Source of the DNA: JBBIOU01 sp037443205
GTDB lineage: Bacteria > Bacteroidota > Bacteroidia > Flavobacteriales_D > UBA2798
Reading direction: 5' to 3'
Assembly (NCBI GenBank): GCA_037443205.1
Contig: JBBIOU010000039.1
Coordinates: 1 to 22,609, forward strand
Length of the DNA: 22,609 bases
Positions 7,561-15,032 of this stretch are shown piece after piece. Each line of letters starts with the position of its first letter. The first letter of the stretch is position 1. The translations under genes and the position numbers were made by a program. Under the pieces are notes generated by a model. It was not told the DNA's origin. It worked only from the letters and a program-made list of their open reading frames with translations, and searched no databases.

Positions 7561-7660
7561 TCCGCCAGAGGCGGACTAAGTGTGTTGAGTGTCGTGAGGG
7601 ATTTGGGTTATCCGCCATCAGGCGAATATTACGCATGCTAATGCGTAATGTGGGGTAAAC
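7561..7660. repeat. Dispersed intergenic repeat, copy 2 (left end retained)
   Basis: The left end is a perfect hairpin TCCGCC-AGA-GGCGGA (7561-7575) running into CTAAG, then the 80-base core 7581-7660, which matches 1181-1260 at 75 of 80 positions. Within the core ATTACGCAT (7628-7636) and ATGCGTAAT (7641-7649) form a perfect 9-bp stem around GCTA. The 12 bases AGGCGGACTAAG (7569-7580) just before the core are the exact reverse complement of the 12 bases at the end of copy 1. Confidence 0.85.
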
Positions 7661-7796
7661 CGCTTTTTCATCAGAGTTAAGTGCGATTTTACTTTGTGAG
7701 CTATCATATTAAGCTATACTGCATGAAGTACTTACTGCATAATACCGTGTTACCCCCAATTACACATTTTATTATGTAATAGGTTTAAAAAAAACG

Positions 7797-7831
7797 CTGT
7801 GTTACTCTCTGCTCTTTGTGGTTTTAAAAAA
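7797..7831. repeat. Second dispersed repeat (CTGTGTTACTCT type), copy A
   Basis: CTGTGTTACTCTCTGCTCTT, followed by TGTGGTTTT and a run of A, matches 22367-22399 with a couple of substitutions and a two-base length difference near the 3' end. It is pyrimidine-rich on this strand, non-coding, and next to the other repeat family. Confidence 0.6.
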
Positions 7832-8093
7832 TGTATAACACATTTTCTAATGCGTAATTTAGATTGTATGCACTATTGATTAGTAAATTGGTCTTATAAC
7901 TTTTTGGGGTTGTAGCATTCTTTTCATCAAATAATGCATCAATTTTATCCTTATTATGTAATTATATTTTAGACAGGTTCAGATTATTCTGCAATGAATC
8001 TTAACATTTAACGAGTTTTAAACATTTTATTTGTGTACAGGTTATAAAAAATAAAAATTTTATATTTTTATGGCTGATTAAAGTATACATAGA

Positions 8094-10538
8094 ATGATAA
8101 AAGAGAAAGTTGCAAAAGAGCAGGGCATGGAAATGAGTTTTGAAGATTTTAAAGCGCAGGTTTTACAAGATTACAAACTGGCTTGTGTCAGCAGAGAAGC
8201 ATCGTTATTAGGCAGAAAAGAAGTGCTTACCGGTAAGGCTAAGTTCGGAATATTTGGCGATGGCAAAGAGTTGGCTCAAATTGCCATGGCTAAACAATTT
8301 AAAGCAGGCGATTTCAGGTCGGGTTATTACCGCGACCAAACTTTTATGTTTGCCACCGGAAACCTAACTGTACAGCAGTATTTTGCATCCCTATATGCAC
8401 ATACCGATTTAGAACACGAACCCAGTTCGGGAGGAAGGCAAATGAACGGGCATTTTGCCACGCGTTCACTCAATGCTGATGGTACCTGGAAAGATTTAAC
8501 CCAAATAAAAAATTCCAGTGCCGATATTTCGCCTACAGCCGGCCAGATGCCACGCCTACTCGGATTGGCCTATGCATCAAAAATTTTTAGAAACAATAAG
8601 GCATTACATTCATTTACTAATTTTTCAAATCAAGGTAACGAAATTGCCTTTGGCACAATAGGTGATGCCAGTACATCAGAAGGTTTGTTTTGGGAAACCA
8701 TAAATGCTGCGGGCGTTTTGCAAGTACCCATGCTCATGTCGGTATGGGATGACGGTTATGGCATATCAGTACCTAAAAAATATCAAACTACCAAAGAAAG
8801 TATTTCAGAAATTTTAAAAGGTTTTCAGCGCGATAAAAACGAAAACAACGGCTACGAAATTTTTAAAGTTAAAGGCTGGGATTACGTTAATCTATGTATT
8901 ACCTACTCCAAAGCAGCCGAAATATGCAGAAAAGAACACATACCCGTTTTGGTACATGTTGAAGAAGTAACACAACCGCAAGGGCATTCAACCTCCGGTT
9001 CGCATGAACGCTATAAAAGCAAAGAAGTTTTGGAATGGACCAAAGAATACGATTGCATAAACCAGTTTAAGCGTTGGATATTACAATATGAACAGCAAAC
9101 CGGAAATAAAATTGCTGATGAAAAAGAACTGGATGAATTGGCCAACGAAGCTAAAAATGAAGTGCGCGAAGCTCAGAAAGCAGCCTGGAACGCCTTTGTA
9201 TTAACCATACAATCTGACATGAACAGTGTGTTGTCATTGCTGCAAACTATACAACAAGAAAGCAGTGAAGCACCGCAAATAGCTTCTCTCAGTAAGGAGT
9301 TAAAATCCATTAAAGATCCGGTTAGAAAAGATATTTTATCTGCTGCTCGCAGAGCCTTATATATACTAAGAAACGAAAACTCACCGGGAAAAACAAAATT
9401 AGCAGAGTGGATAAAACAATCCTTAGCCGATAATTTTGAACGTTACAGTTCTCATTTGTATTCAGAAAGTTCATTCAGCGCACTGCATGTTAAACCCGTA
9501 TATCCGCAATATAACGAAGGTGCACCTTTGGTAGACGGAAGAATAGTATTGCGCGATAATTTTGATGCACAACTTTCAAAAAATCCTTTGGTTTTGATAT
9601 TTGGAGAAGATTCAGGTTATATAGGTGATGTCAATCAGGGCTTAGAAGGTATGCAGGCAAAACATGGCGAAATTCGCGTGAGCGATACCGGAATCCGCGA
9701 AGCAACCATAGTAGGACAAGGCATTGGTCTTGCCATGCGCGGATTAAGACCTATAGCCGAAATTCAGTATTTAGATTACCTGTTATATGCCTTGCAAATT
9801 ATGAGTGATGATTTGGCTACCGTGCAATACCGCACCAAAGGCGGGCAAAAAGCACCCCTCATTGTTCGTACACGCGGGCACCGCCTGGAAGGCATCTGGC
9901 ACTCCGGATCGCCCATGGGCGTTATTATTAATGCCCTGCGCGGAGTTTATGTATGTGTACCCAGAAACATGACTATTGCAGCCGGATTTTACAATACCCT
10001 CTTAGAATCTGACGATACTGCTCTTATCATAGAACCACTGAACGGTTATCGAAAAAAAGAAAAACTACCCGCCAATATTGGCGAATTTAAGCTGCCGCTC
10101 GGAGTAGTTGATGTTGTTCAGCCCGGCAACGACCTTACATTGGTATCTTATGGTTCAACCTTTAATCTTTGTGTAGAAGCAGCAGCCCTGTTAAACCAAC
10201 ACGGTATTTCGGTAGAATTGATAGATATACAAACCTTATTGCCGTTTGATATTAACCACAGCATTGCCCAATCACTTAAAAAAACCAATCGCTTATTAAT
10301 TGTTGATGAAGATGTGCCCGGTGGTGCTTCGGCATTTATATTAGATAAAATATTGGTTGAACAAAACGCTTACCTGTATTTAGATTCTAAACCGGTAACA
10401 CTAACAGCCAAGGAACACAGACCTGCTTACGGCAGCGATGGAGATTATTTTTCTAAACCCGGTATAGAAGATATTTTTGAAGCAGCATATTCTATTATGC
10501 ACGAGGCCGATCCACAGCAATTTCCGTCTATTTATTAA
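8094..10538 (+). CDS. Fused E1 alpha-beta subunit of a branched-chain type 2-oxoacid dehydrogenase
   Basis: The 814-residue cytoplasmic enzyme would decarboxylate a 2-oxoacid with thiamine diphosphate and pass the acyl group to the lipoyl E2. Residues 1 to about 320 are the alpha part, with HFATRS near 120, GTIGDASTSEGLFWETINAA (187-206) and the distal WDDGYGIS (218-225) in the positions of the TPP/Mg motif. Residues 320-460 are a charged helical linker. Residues 470-814 are the beta part: GEDSGYIGDVNQGLEGM (504-520), REATIVGQGIGLAMRGLRPI (535-554), EIQYLDY and the C-terminal transketolase domain with VDEDVPGGASAFI. Such fusions are usual in Bacteroidota, where branched acyl-CoA primes iso-fatty acids. 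No E2 or E3 gene is adjacent. The substrate (branched-chain versus pyruvate or oxoglutarate) is inferred from the family and not proven. Confidence 0.92.
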   Translation: MIKEKVAKEQGMEMSFEDFKAQVLQDYKLACVSREASLLGRKEVLTGKAKFGIFGDGKELAQIAMAKQFKAGDFRSGYYRDQTFMFATGNLTVQQYFASLYAHTDLEHEPSSGGRQMNGHFATRSLNADGTWKDLTQIKNSSADISPTAGQMPRLLGLAYASKIFRNNKALHSFTNFSNQGNEIAFGTIGDASTSEGLFWETINAAGVLQVPMLMSVWDDGYGISVPKKYQTTKESISEILKGFQRDKNENNGYEIFKVKGWDYVNLCITYSKAAEICRKEHIPVLVHVEEVTQPQGHSTSGSHERYKSKEVLEWTKEYDCINQFKRWILQYEQQTGNKIADEKELDELANEAKNEVREAQKAAWNAFVLTIQSDMNSVLSLLQTIQQESSEAPQIASLSKELKSIKDPVRKDILSAARRALYILRNENSPGKTKLAEWIKQSLADNFERYSSHLYSESSFSALHVKPVYPQYNEGAPLVDGRIVLRDNFDAQLSKNPLVLIFGEDSGYIGDVNQGLEGMQAKHGEIRVSDTGIREATIVGQGIGLAMRGLRPIAEIQYLDYLLYALQIMSDDLATVQYRTKGGQKAPLIVRTRGHRLEGIWHSGSPMGVIINALRGVYVCVPRNMTIAAGFYNTLLESDDTALIIEPLNGYRKKEKLPANIGEFKLPLGVVDVVQPGNDLTLVSYGSTFNLCVEAAALLNQHGISVELIDIQTLLPFDINHSIAQSLKKTNRLLIVDEDVPGGASAFILDKILVEQNAYLYLDSKPVTLTAKEHRPAYGSDGDYFSKPGIEDIFEAAYSIMHEADPQQFPSIY

Positions 10539-10542
10539 TACC

Positions 10543-10565
10543 CAGGCACGGTTTTTGCCTGTTTT
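10543..10565 (+). terminator. Possible intrinsic terminator after the E1 gene
   Basis: CAGGCA (10543-10548) and TGCCTG (10556-10561) form a 6-bp stem around a 7-base loop and are followed by TTTT. It begins 4 bases after the E1 stop and would separate that gene from the small gene at 10581. Confidence 0.5.
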
Positions 10566-10580
10566 CGAGTAATTTTTTAG

Positions 10581-10943
10581 ATGAAAATGAAAAAAAAAGT
10601 GGTTTGCAGTGTACTTATTATATTTTGCTTAATTAGCAATACACATGCCCGCCATTTACCCCCCTGGATATACTTCGTTAATATCTTTTACAACATTCAG
10701 CCCAATTTAGAAAATACCAATGTTATTATTAATACTACGGCCGATAAACTAATTAAATTAAGAATTAAAAAAGATTACGAAATTTTTAACTATAAAGGAA
10801 AATTAGTTTTAAAAGGCAGCGGTAAAGAAATAGACATAAGCGAACTGCCCGATGGTAAATATACCGTTAAATTCGATAAAGATTTTAATCAAATAGAATA
10901 TTTCAGAAAAATTACACCTAAGGTTAAACAGGAAGAAAACTAA
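10581..10943 (+). CDS. Small exported protein with a CTD-like beta domain
   Basis: The 120-residue product starts MKMKKKVVCSVLIIFCLISN, a signal peptide probably cut after THA (about residue 23). The mature part has one short beta domain: ADKLIKLRIKKDYEIFNYKG, then KLVLKGSGKEIDISELPDGK, then YTVKFD. The order hydrophobic strand, Y-x-I-x-N-x-x-G-K-x-V, I-D-I-S-x-L-P-x-G-x-Y is that of type IX secretion type A sorting domains (Por_Secre_tail), but here it is almost the whole protein rather than the tail of a large one, and the usual NP motif before the first strand is not seen. I infer an exported protein of unknown role; the similarity is by pattern only. It lies 42 bases after the E1 stop, behind a possible terminator. 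A second in-frame ATG at 10587 is an alternative start. Confidence 0.72.
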   Translation: MKMKKKVVCSVLIIFCLISNTHARHLPPWIYFVNIFYNIQPNLENTNVIINTTADKLIKLRIKKDYEIFNYKGKLVLKGSGKEIDISELPDGKYTVKFDKDFNQIEYFRKITPKVKQEEN

Positions 10944-10989
10944 TACCCTGCAAAAAGTATGAATTATATTTCTGTTCTTTAAATAGTAT

Positions 10990-10997
10990 TACCTTTG
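10990..10997 (+). promoter_or_regulatory. -7 box TACCTTTG of the panD operon
   Basis: TACCTTTG is a full TAnnTTTG match ending 7 bases before the panD ATG at 11005. No clean -33 TTTG is found. The spacing implies a leaderless or very short-leader mRNA. Confidence 0.45.
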
Positions 10998-11004
10998 CAG
11001 CGGA

Positions 11005-11352
11005 ATGGAAATAGGAATATTAAAATCTAAAATTCACCGGGCGGTTGTTACCCAGGCTGATTTGAATTACATTGGCAGCGTAACCATTGATGAAGATTTG
11101 ATGGATGCAGCTAATCTTATTGAAAATGAACAAGTACATGTACTTAATTACCGCAACGGTGAACGAATAATTACCTATGTAATTAAAGGAGCCAGAGGTA
11201 GCGGAATAATTTGTTTAAACGGTCCGGCAGCTCTTAAATTTTCTCCGGGAGATGAGGTAATTATTATTTCATACGCCAATATGGACTTTGAAAAAGCCAA
11301 AAGCTTTAAACCTTACATTATTTTTCCCGATAAACAAAATAAACTGAAATAA
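11005..11352 (+). CDS. panD: Aspartate 1-decarboxylase (pyruvoyl enzyme)
   Basis: This cytoplasmic enzyme makes beta-alanine from L-aspartate for pantothenate and CoA. The 115-residue sequence has the whole family pattern: LKSKIHRA with Lys9, the self-cleavage site YIGSVTID with Gly24-Ser25 (Ser25 becomes the pyruvoyl group), NGER with Arg54, Tyr58, RGSGIICLNG, and the GDEVIIISYA strand. Positions equal E. coli numbering exactly, which also confirms the ATG. The NGAAA segment reads NGPAA here (Ala74 to Pro), a variant I believe is seen in other Bacteroidota. It is the first gene of a three-gene run, 8 bases before the next. panB and panC are not in the window. Confidence 0.97.
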   Translation: MEIGILKSKIHRAVVTQADLNYIGSVTIDEDLMDAANLIENEQVHVLNYRNGERIITYVIKGARGSGIICLNGPAALKFSPGDEVIIISYANMDFEKAKSFKPYIIFPDKQNKLK

Positions 11353-11360
11353 ATTCTGCT

Positions 11361-12353
11361 TTGAAAAAGCAAATAATTAATGTAATAAAAATAGTAGTTC
11401 CCTTAGGCATTGGTCTGTATTTAGCCTGGTATTTTTTTAATCAGATTGAAGATAAGCAAAAAGTATATTCGGTATTCAGCGAGGCTAATTACCTGATAAT
11501 TTTTATTTCTGTAGTGCTCTCATGGCTTAGCCATTATACGCGCGCTTTGCGTTTTAAATTATTGTCAATACCCATGGGCTACCAAATTAAAAAGTGGCAT
11601 AGCTATCATGCTGTGATGATTGGCTATTTTATGAACCTGCTCTTACCCAGGGCAGGAGAATTAAGCAGAGCAGCTTATTTGTCGCGATACGAAAATATGC
11701 CTTTCGAAAAGGCTTTTGGCACCATACTGGCCGAACGCGTTATAGATATCCTTATGTTGCTGAGTATTTGTTTATTGGTTGGTCTGGCTCAATATGATAA
11801 ACTGCCGGTATTGATTGATAAATTTTCTGAAGTAAAAGCAAATGATCAACCACAGCAAGGAGTATCTTGGTTTATCTATATTTTAATACTAATAGCAGCC
11901 GTTGCAATAATTTTTTTGATATTGTATTTAAAAAGTATCAAAGTCCGCGAAAAAATCAACAATCTGATTAAAGGATTTTTTACAGGCATCACAACCATAT
12001 TTAAAATAAAACAAAAAATTTTATTTGTTACTTATACACTCATTATTTGGTTTTGCTATATAAGCATGTATGTAATTTGTTTTTATGCCGTTGAACAAAC
12101 AGCAAATTTACCGTTGGCAGGGATTATGCTGGGATTTATAGCCGGCAGCATGGGAATAATTTTTGTTCAGGGAGGCATAGGAGTATATCCGGTTCTTGTT
12201 GCTACAGCCCTTGCCCTGTATGATGCTGATAAAGATATAGTGTTTGCCGTAGCCTGGATAACCTGGTTGGCACAAACTTTATTGATTGTTACAGCAGGCG
12301 CAATATCCATGTATTTTATTCCTTCAAAAACAATAAACCCACATGCAAAATAA
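11361..12353 (+). CDS. Lysylphosphatidylglycerol synthase-type (UPF0104) integral membrane protein
   Basis: The 330-residue protein has about eight membrane helices and the PF03706 signature: SHYTRALRFKLL, NLLLPRAGELSRAAYLSRYE near residues 91-110, and FGTILAERVIDILMLL near 118-134. The family comprises the flippase-like half of MprF and many stand-alone proteins, thought to move or modify lipids, glycolipids or lipid-linked intermediates. No soluble aminoacyl-transferase domain is attached, so it is not a full MprF. It starts with TTG at 11361, 8 bases after panD, and overlaps rfaE2 by 11 bases, which suggests co-expression. Its substrate is unknown. The neighbourhood (heptose activation) would fit an envelope glycolipid role, but this is inference. 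Confidence 0.86.
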   Translation: MKKQIINVIKIVVPLGIGLYLAWYFFNQIEDKQKVYSVFSEANYLIIFISVVLSWLSHYTRALRFKLLSIPMGYQIKKWHSYHAVMIGYFMNLLLPRAGELSRAAYLSRYENMPFEKAFGTILAERVIDILMLLSICLLVGLAQYDKLPVLIDKFSEVKANDQPQQGVSWFIYILILIAAVAIIFLILYLKSIKVREKINNLIKGFFTGITTIFKIKQKILFVTYTLIIWFCYISMYVICFYAVEQTANLPLAGIMLGFIAGSMGIIFVQGGIGVYPVLVATALALYDADKDIVFAVAWITWLAQTLLIVTAGAISMYFIPSKTINPHAK

Positions 12354-12864
12354 TAGACTATATAGCATACAAAATAAAATAGTAAGCATTGAAAACGCCA
12401 TTAAAGCTATTAAAATAGCCCGATTATATAATTATAAAATAGTATTTACCAATGGTGTATTCGATATTTTACATAAAGGCCATGTAGCGTACTTATCAGA
12501 GGCAGCCTCGTTGGGTAATAAAATGATTGTGGCTATAAACAGCGATGCTTCGGTAAAAAAACTTGGTAAAGGCAATAACCGTCCTATTAATGATGAACAA
12601 GCACGTGCCTTGGTTGTAGCCGCCTTACAGGTAGTAGATTGGGTAATTATATTTGATGACGATACACCCTACAAACTTATTGAGAAGCTAATGCCGGATG
12701 TGCTGGTAAAAGGCGGAGATTATGATGCCATGGAAACAGATAAAACATCTAAAAAATATATTGTTGGCAGTGATATTGTTAAGGCTGACGGTGGAAAAGT
12801 AGTCTCAATTCCATTAACCGAAGGATTTTCAACTACAGGTATTATTGATAAAATTAAGCAATAG
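12343..12864 (+). CDS. rfaE2: D-glycero-beta-D-manno-heptose 1-phosphate adenylyltransferase
   Basis: This 173-residue cytidylyltransferase-like enzyme would transfer AMP from ATP to heptose 1-phosphate, giving ADP-heptose for LPS inner core. It carries the nucleotidyltransferase motif FTNGVFDILHKGHVAYL with H44-K-G-H47, the NSDASVKKLGKGNNRPI segment with the following R..LV..L core, PDVLVKGGDYD, and the C-terminal GGKVVSIPLTEGFSTTGII, which replaces ISSSxLI of other family members. It corresponds to the C-terminal half of E. coli HldE. No HldA/HldE kinase domain is attached or adjacent. The ATG lies 11 bases inside the upstream gene. A minor alternative is another cytidylyltransferase of the TagD/RfaE group. 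Confidence 0.93.
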   Translation: MQNNRLYSIQNKIVSIENAIKAIKIARLYNYKIVFTNGVFDILHKGHVAYLSEAASLGNKMIVAINSDASVKKLGKGNNRPINDEQARALVVAALQVVDWVIIFDDDTPYKLIEKLMPDVLVKGGDYDAMETDKTSKKYIVGSDIVKADGGKVVSIPLTEGFSTTGIIDKIKQ

Positions 12865-12873
12865 AATCGTTAT

Positions 12874-12901
12874 CCCATAAAAACATAATGACTTTTTTGG
12901 G
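12874..12901. terminator. Possible bidirectional terminator between convergent genes
   Basis: CCCATAAAA (12874-12882) and TTTTTTGGG (12893-12901) pair at 8 of 9 positions around a 10-base loop, giving an A/T-flanked hairpin that could end rfaE2 rightwards and the minus-strand operon leftwards. The stem is A+T-rich and weak, so this is tentative. Confidence 0.3.
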
Positions 12902-12911
12902 TTAATTTGGG

Positions 12912-13586
12912 TTAAAAATCCATATAGCTGTTTTCAGGACCCGGTACAAGAAAAAACGAAAAACCGAATCCTACACTAAAAAATCGGTAATTACCTTTTG
13001 AGTCTTCAGCCGTAAATCCCGGAAAGTTGGGTAAACATAGCAAATCGGGTGTAAACTTATTAAATATAAAATTATAGGAGCTTAGTAAACCAAAAGATAA
13101 TCTTTCGTTTGCAAGCATATATATTGCTACTTGTGTTTCTGCAAAGGGAGCATTTTGGGGTTTAGATTTTTCGCCATTATCGGTACATTTTCTGGAGGTA
13201 AAATAGAGCAGAGAATACCCGCCTCGGGCTGAGAGTTCAAAATGTATTTTAGGGCTGATAAATTTTTCGTAACCGATTTTTGCAAAGGGTGTGTAGCCTT
13301 GCATGCCGGCTGCCAATTTTTCGTTTACTTTAACATCGTTTATTTGCATGTAAATAAATTTAAAGCCTCCACCAATAGTCAGGTTATTAACCGGATATTG
13401 GTAATAAACACTTACATCGGCAATACCGTCTATTATGTTTTTAAAAACTTTGTTGTGCAAAGGATGTGGTAGTTTAAATTCTCCTTTAATACTGTGCTTT
13501 ACCTCGGGTATTTTTTCTGTTGCCGTCTGGGCGTTCAGTTTTACAGTAATAAATATAAATAATATAAGAGGTATAATTATTTTCAT
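12912..13586 (-). CDS. Small outer-membrane beta-barrel candidate, last gene of the cyclase operon
   Basis: The 224-residue protein begins MKIIIPLILFIFITVKLNAQ, a signal peptide likely cut after NA so that the mature protein would begin with Gln. Alternating amphipathic strands follow, for example VSVYYQYPVN-LTIGGGFKFIYMQI, FAKIGYEKF-IHFELSARGGYSLLYF, TQVAIYMLANERLSFGLLSSY, ending in YRFFSVGFGFSFFLVPG. Such aromatic-rich strands in about 200 residues resemble 8-stranded or similar outer-membrane barrels. Two cysteines (around 136 and 186) could form a disulfide. No named family was recognised. It overlaps the preceding minus-strand gene by 4 bases, so its expression is coupled to it. Alternatively it is a periplasmic beta protein; the function is unknown. 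Confidence 0.72.
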   Translation of the reverse strand: MKIIIPLILFIFITVKLNAQTATEKIPEVKHSIKGEFKLPHPLHNKVFKNIIDGIADVSVYYQYPVNNLTIGGGFKFIYMQINDVKVNEKLAAGMQGYTPFAKIGYEKFISPKIHFELSARGGYSLLYFTSRKCTDNGEKSKPQNAPFAETQVAIYMLANERLSFGLLSSYNFIFNKFTPDLLCLPNFPGFTAEDSKGNYRFFSVGFGFSFFLVPGPENSYMDF

Positions 13587-13954
13587 TGAATGATAAACTT
13601 TTTAGAACGGTTCATTTTATCTGTTGTAATATTAATAAAATATTCTCCGGCAGGCAAAAGTTTAACATCAAAATCAAAGTTGTATGTGCCCGCTTGTTGA
13701 GTTTCATTAAGTAAATCATACAAGTTATGTCCTTGCTTATCTTCTATGCAAATTTTCATTTTGCCGGTTTCTGCCAATTTATATCTAAGATGAACGGTTT
13801 TTTGGGTAACATCAATCATTAAACTATATAGTAGCAGGCTTTGTTTGCTTTGACCGGGCTTTATTATAAAGTATCTGATCAAAAAAATAATTATAGCCAG
13901 GCCTGTGCTTAAAATTAAAGAGTAGAGCAGTAAGGTATAAAAACCGGAACTCAT
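13583..13954 (-). CDS. Membrane-anchored protein with FlgD/type IX CTD-like beta domain
   Basis: The 123-residue product has one N-terminal helix (about 5-32, TLLLYSLILSTGLAIIIFLI) and then a single beta domain. The domain order is VHLRYKLAETGKMKICIEDK, GHNLYDLLNETQQAGTYNFD, LLPAGEYFINITTDKMNRSK and the final KKFIIQ. This follows the sequence rhythm of FlgD Ig-like and T9SS type A C-terminal domains (xVxLxIxDxxGxxxxxLxxxxQxAGxYxxxFDxxxLPxGxYFxxI, final KKhhhh), where such domains close very long secreted proteins. Here there is no passenger domain and the anchor is N-terminal. It overlaps the cyclase gene upstream by 4 bases and the barrel gene downstream by 4 bases. Whether it binds a secretion component is unknown; pattern similarity only. 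Confidence 0.68.
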   Translation of the reverse strand: MSSGFYTLLLYSLILSTGLAIIIFLIRYFIIKPGQSKQSLLLYSLMIDVTQKTVHLRYKLAETGKMKICIEDKQGHNLYDLLNETQQAGTYNFDFDVKLLPAGEYFINITTDKMNRSKKFIIQ

Positions 13955-15027
13955 AGATTTTTTTCGATGCTAATTTTAAATATTTTAGGCCAGTTTTTAC
14001 CGGTAACGTAAATAGTGTTTGTGGCAGAATCGTAGGCTATGCCGTTAAAAACATCGGTATCAGCGGTGTATTCTTCATCTTTAAGTAAGCCGTTGCAATC
14101 AATTTCTGCTTCAACCGCACCGTCATCCGGATTGATAATAAGAATAATATTTTGCTGATACACGTTTGCCCATATTTTGCCGTTTATCATTTCCAATTCA
14201 TTCAGCATGTGGCGGGGTATCCGGTCGTCATATACTTCGAGGGTACGATTTACGGTAAAAGTTTCAGGATTAATAAAAAATAATCGGTTCGTGCCATCGC
14301 TCATAATTAATTCGTGCCCGTTATGGGTCAATCCCCATCCTTCGGTATCGTATGTAAAACTGTTTACAGGAGTAAAATTTAAGTCATATACCAAACATGT
14401 TTTGTTTTGATAGGTAAGTTGATAAATTTTATCGTTCAGAATGGTAATTCCTTCGCCAAAATATTGTGCTTGCAGGTTATGTGTTTTTAGGTCTTTGCCG
14501 CTTATGATATCAATAATTTTTAATTGCGATTTACCTTTTAAGCCTGTACCTTCATAAAAAATACCTTTATATATTACAAAACCTTGTGTGTAGGCTTGTG
14601 TACTGTGCGGAAAACTTTGTATTACATTACAGGTATATTTTTCGGGAGGATGGGGAGCAAGTAGTTGCAGGGTGGCTTTGTTGGTTTCTGTTTCGCCCCG
14701 GATGTATAGCTGGTATTGCAGGGAATAATTTCCTAATGGCAATTGGGTTTCGCTGATGTTTATCGGATATTTTTCTTTTGTTTCGGTTGAGGTATAAATA
14801 ACCTGATTGTTAAATAATATTTTAATTGAGTCTATTTTTTCTTCAGGATTCCTTAATTGAATTACGGCCTCAATTTTTTCACCTTGTTTGTATTTTTTTC
14901 CGCTAACAGGGCTTTCTATGTAAGCTTTGCTGAGTTTTTTTACAGGACTGTTATAACTTTGTTCATTGTTGCAACCCCAACATATTACCAATAAAATTAC
15001 CAATAATAAATAAGTTTTGTGCATCAT
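13951..15027 (-). CDS. Glutaminyl-peptide cyclotransferase lipoprotein (type I, beta-propeller)
   Basis: This enzyme would convert an N-terminal Gln of exported proteins into pyroglutamate. The 358-residue product starts with the lipoprotein signal MMHKTYLLLVILLVICWGC (Cys19). Residues about 30-125 form a small Ig-like domain, and the propeller follows from about 130. Family PF05096 signatures are present: AYTQGFVIYKGIFYEGTG (145-162), YFGEGITILNDKIYQLTY, TEGWGLTHNGHELIMSDG and the NELEMINGKIWANVYQQNII stretch ending the core. The extra N-terminal domain is an accessory not needed by the plant-type enzyme. It follows the LytTR regulator by 5 bases and overlaps the next gene by 4. In Bacteroidota many signal-peptidase-I substrates begin with Gln after cleavage, and this enzyme is the one expected to process them. 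Two proteins coded in the window (12912, 16402) fit that rule. Confidence 0.88.
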   Translation of the reverse strand: MMHKTYLLLVILLVICWGCNNEQSYNSPVKKLSKAYIESPVSGKKYKQGEKIEAVIQLRNPEEKIDSIKILFNNQVIYTSTETKEKYPINISETQLPLGNYSLQYQLYIRGETETNKATLQLLAPHPPEKYTCNVIQSFPHSTQAYTQGFVIYKGIFYEGTGLKGKSQLKIIDIISGKDLKTHNLQAQYFGEGITILNDKIYQLTYQNKTCLVYDLNFTPVNSFTYDTEGWGLTHNGHELIMSDGTNRLFFINPETFTVNRTLEVYDDRIPRHMLNELEMINGKIWANVYQQNIILIINPDDGAVEAEIDCNGLLKDEEYTADTDVFNGIAYDSATNTIYVTGKNWPKIFKISIEKNL

Positions 15028-15032
15028 TTTTT

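Larger units (their letters stand above)
7353..8093. other. Gene-free region with dispersed repeats
   Basis: No supported coding frame is present in these 741 bases. The stretch contains the -7 box of the minus-strand synthase (7380-7387), the left inverted end and core of repeat copy 2 (7561-7660), and one copy of a second repeat (7797-7831). It also has loose fragments of the same palindromic theme: ATTACA/TGTAAT around 7760-7781 and TTTCTAATGC near 7844, which is the reverse complement of GCATTAGAAA at 7531-7540. The E1 gene at 8094 lacks a clean promoter; TATATTTT at 8061-8068 is a one-mismatch -7 candidate. Confidence 0.6.

Noticed and set aside
11361..12353. MprF-type lysylphosphatidylglycerol synthase
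   Set aside because: Only the membrane (flippase-like) half is present; the soluble aminoacyl-transferase domain is missing.
13242..13472. Plus-strand frame of 76 codons inside the barrel gene
   Set aside because: It mirrors the minus-strand gene, which has a signal peptide and operon position. The plus-strand translation has no family pattern.
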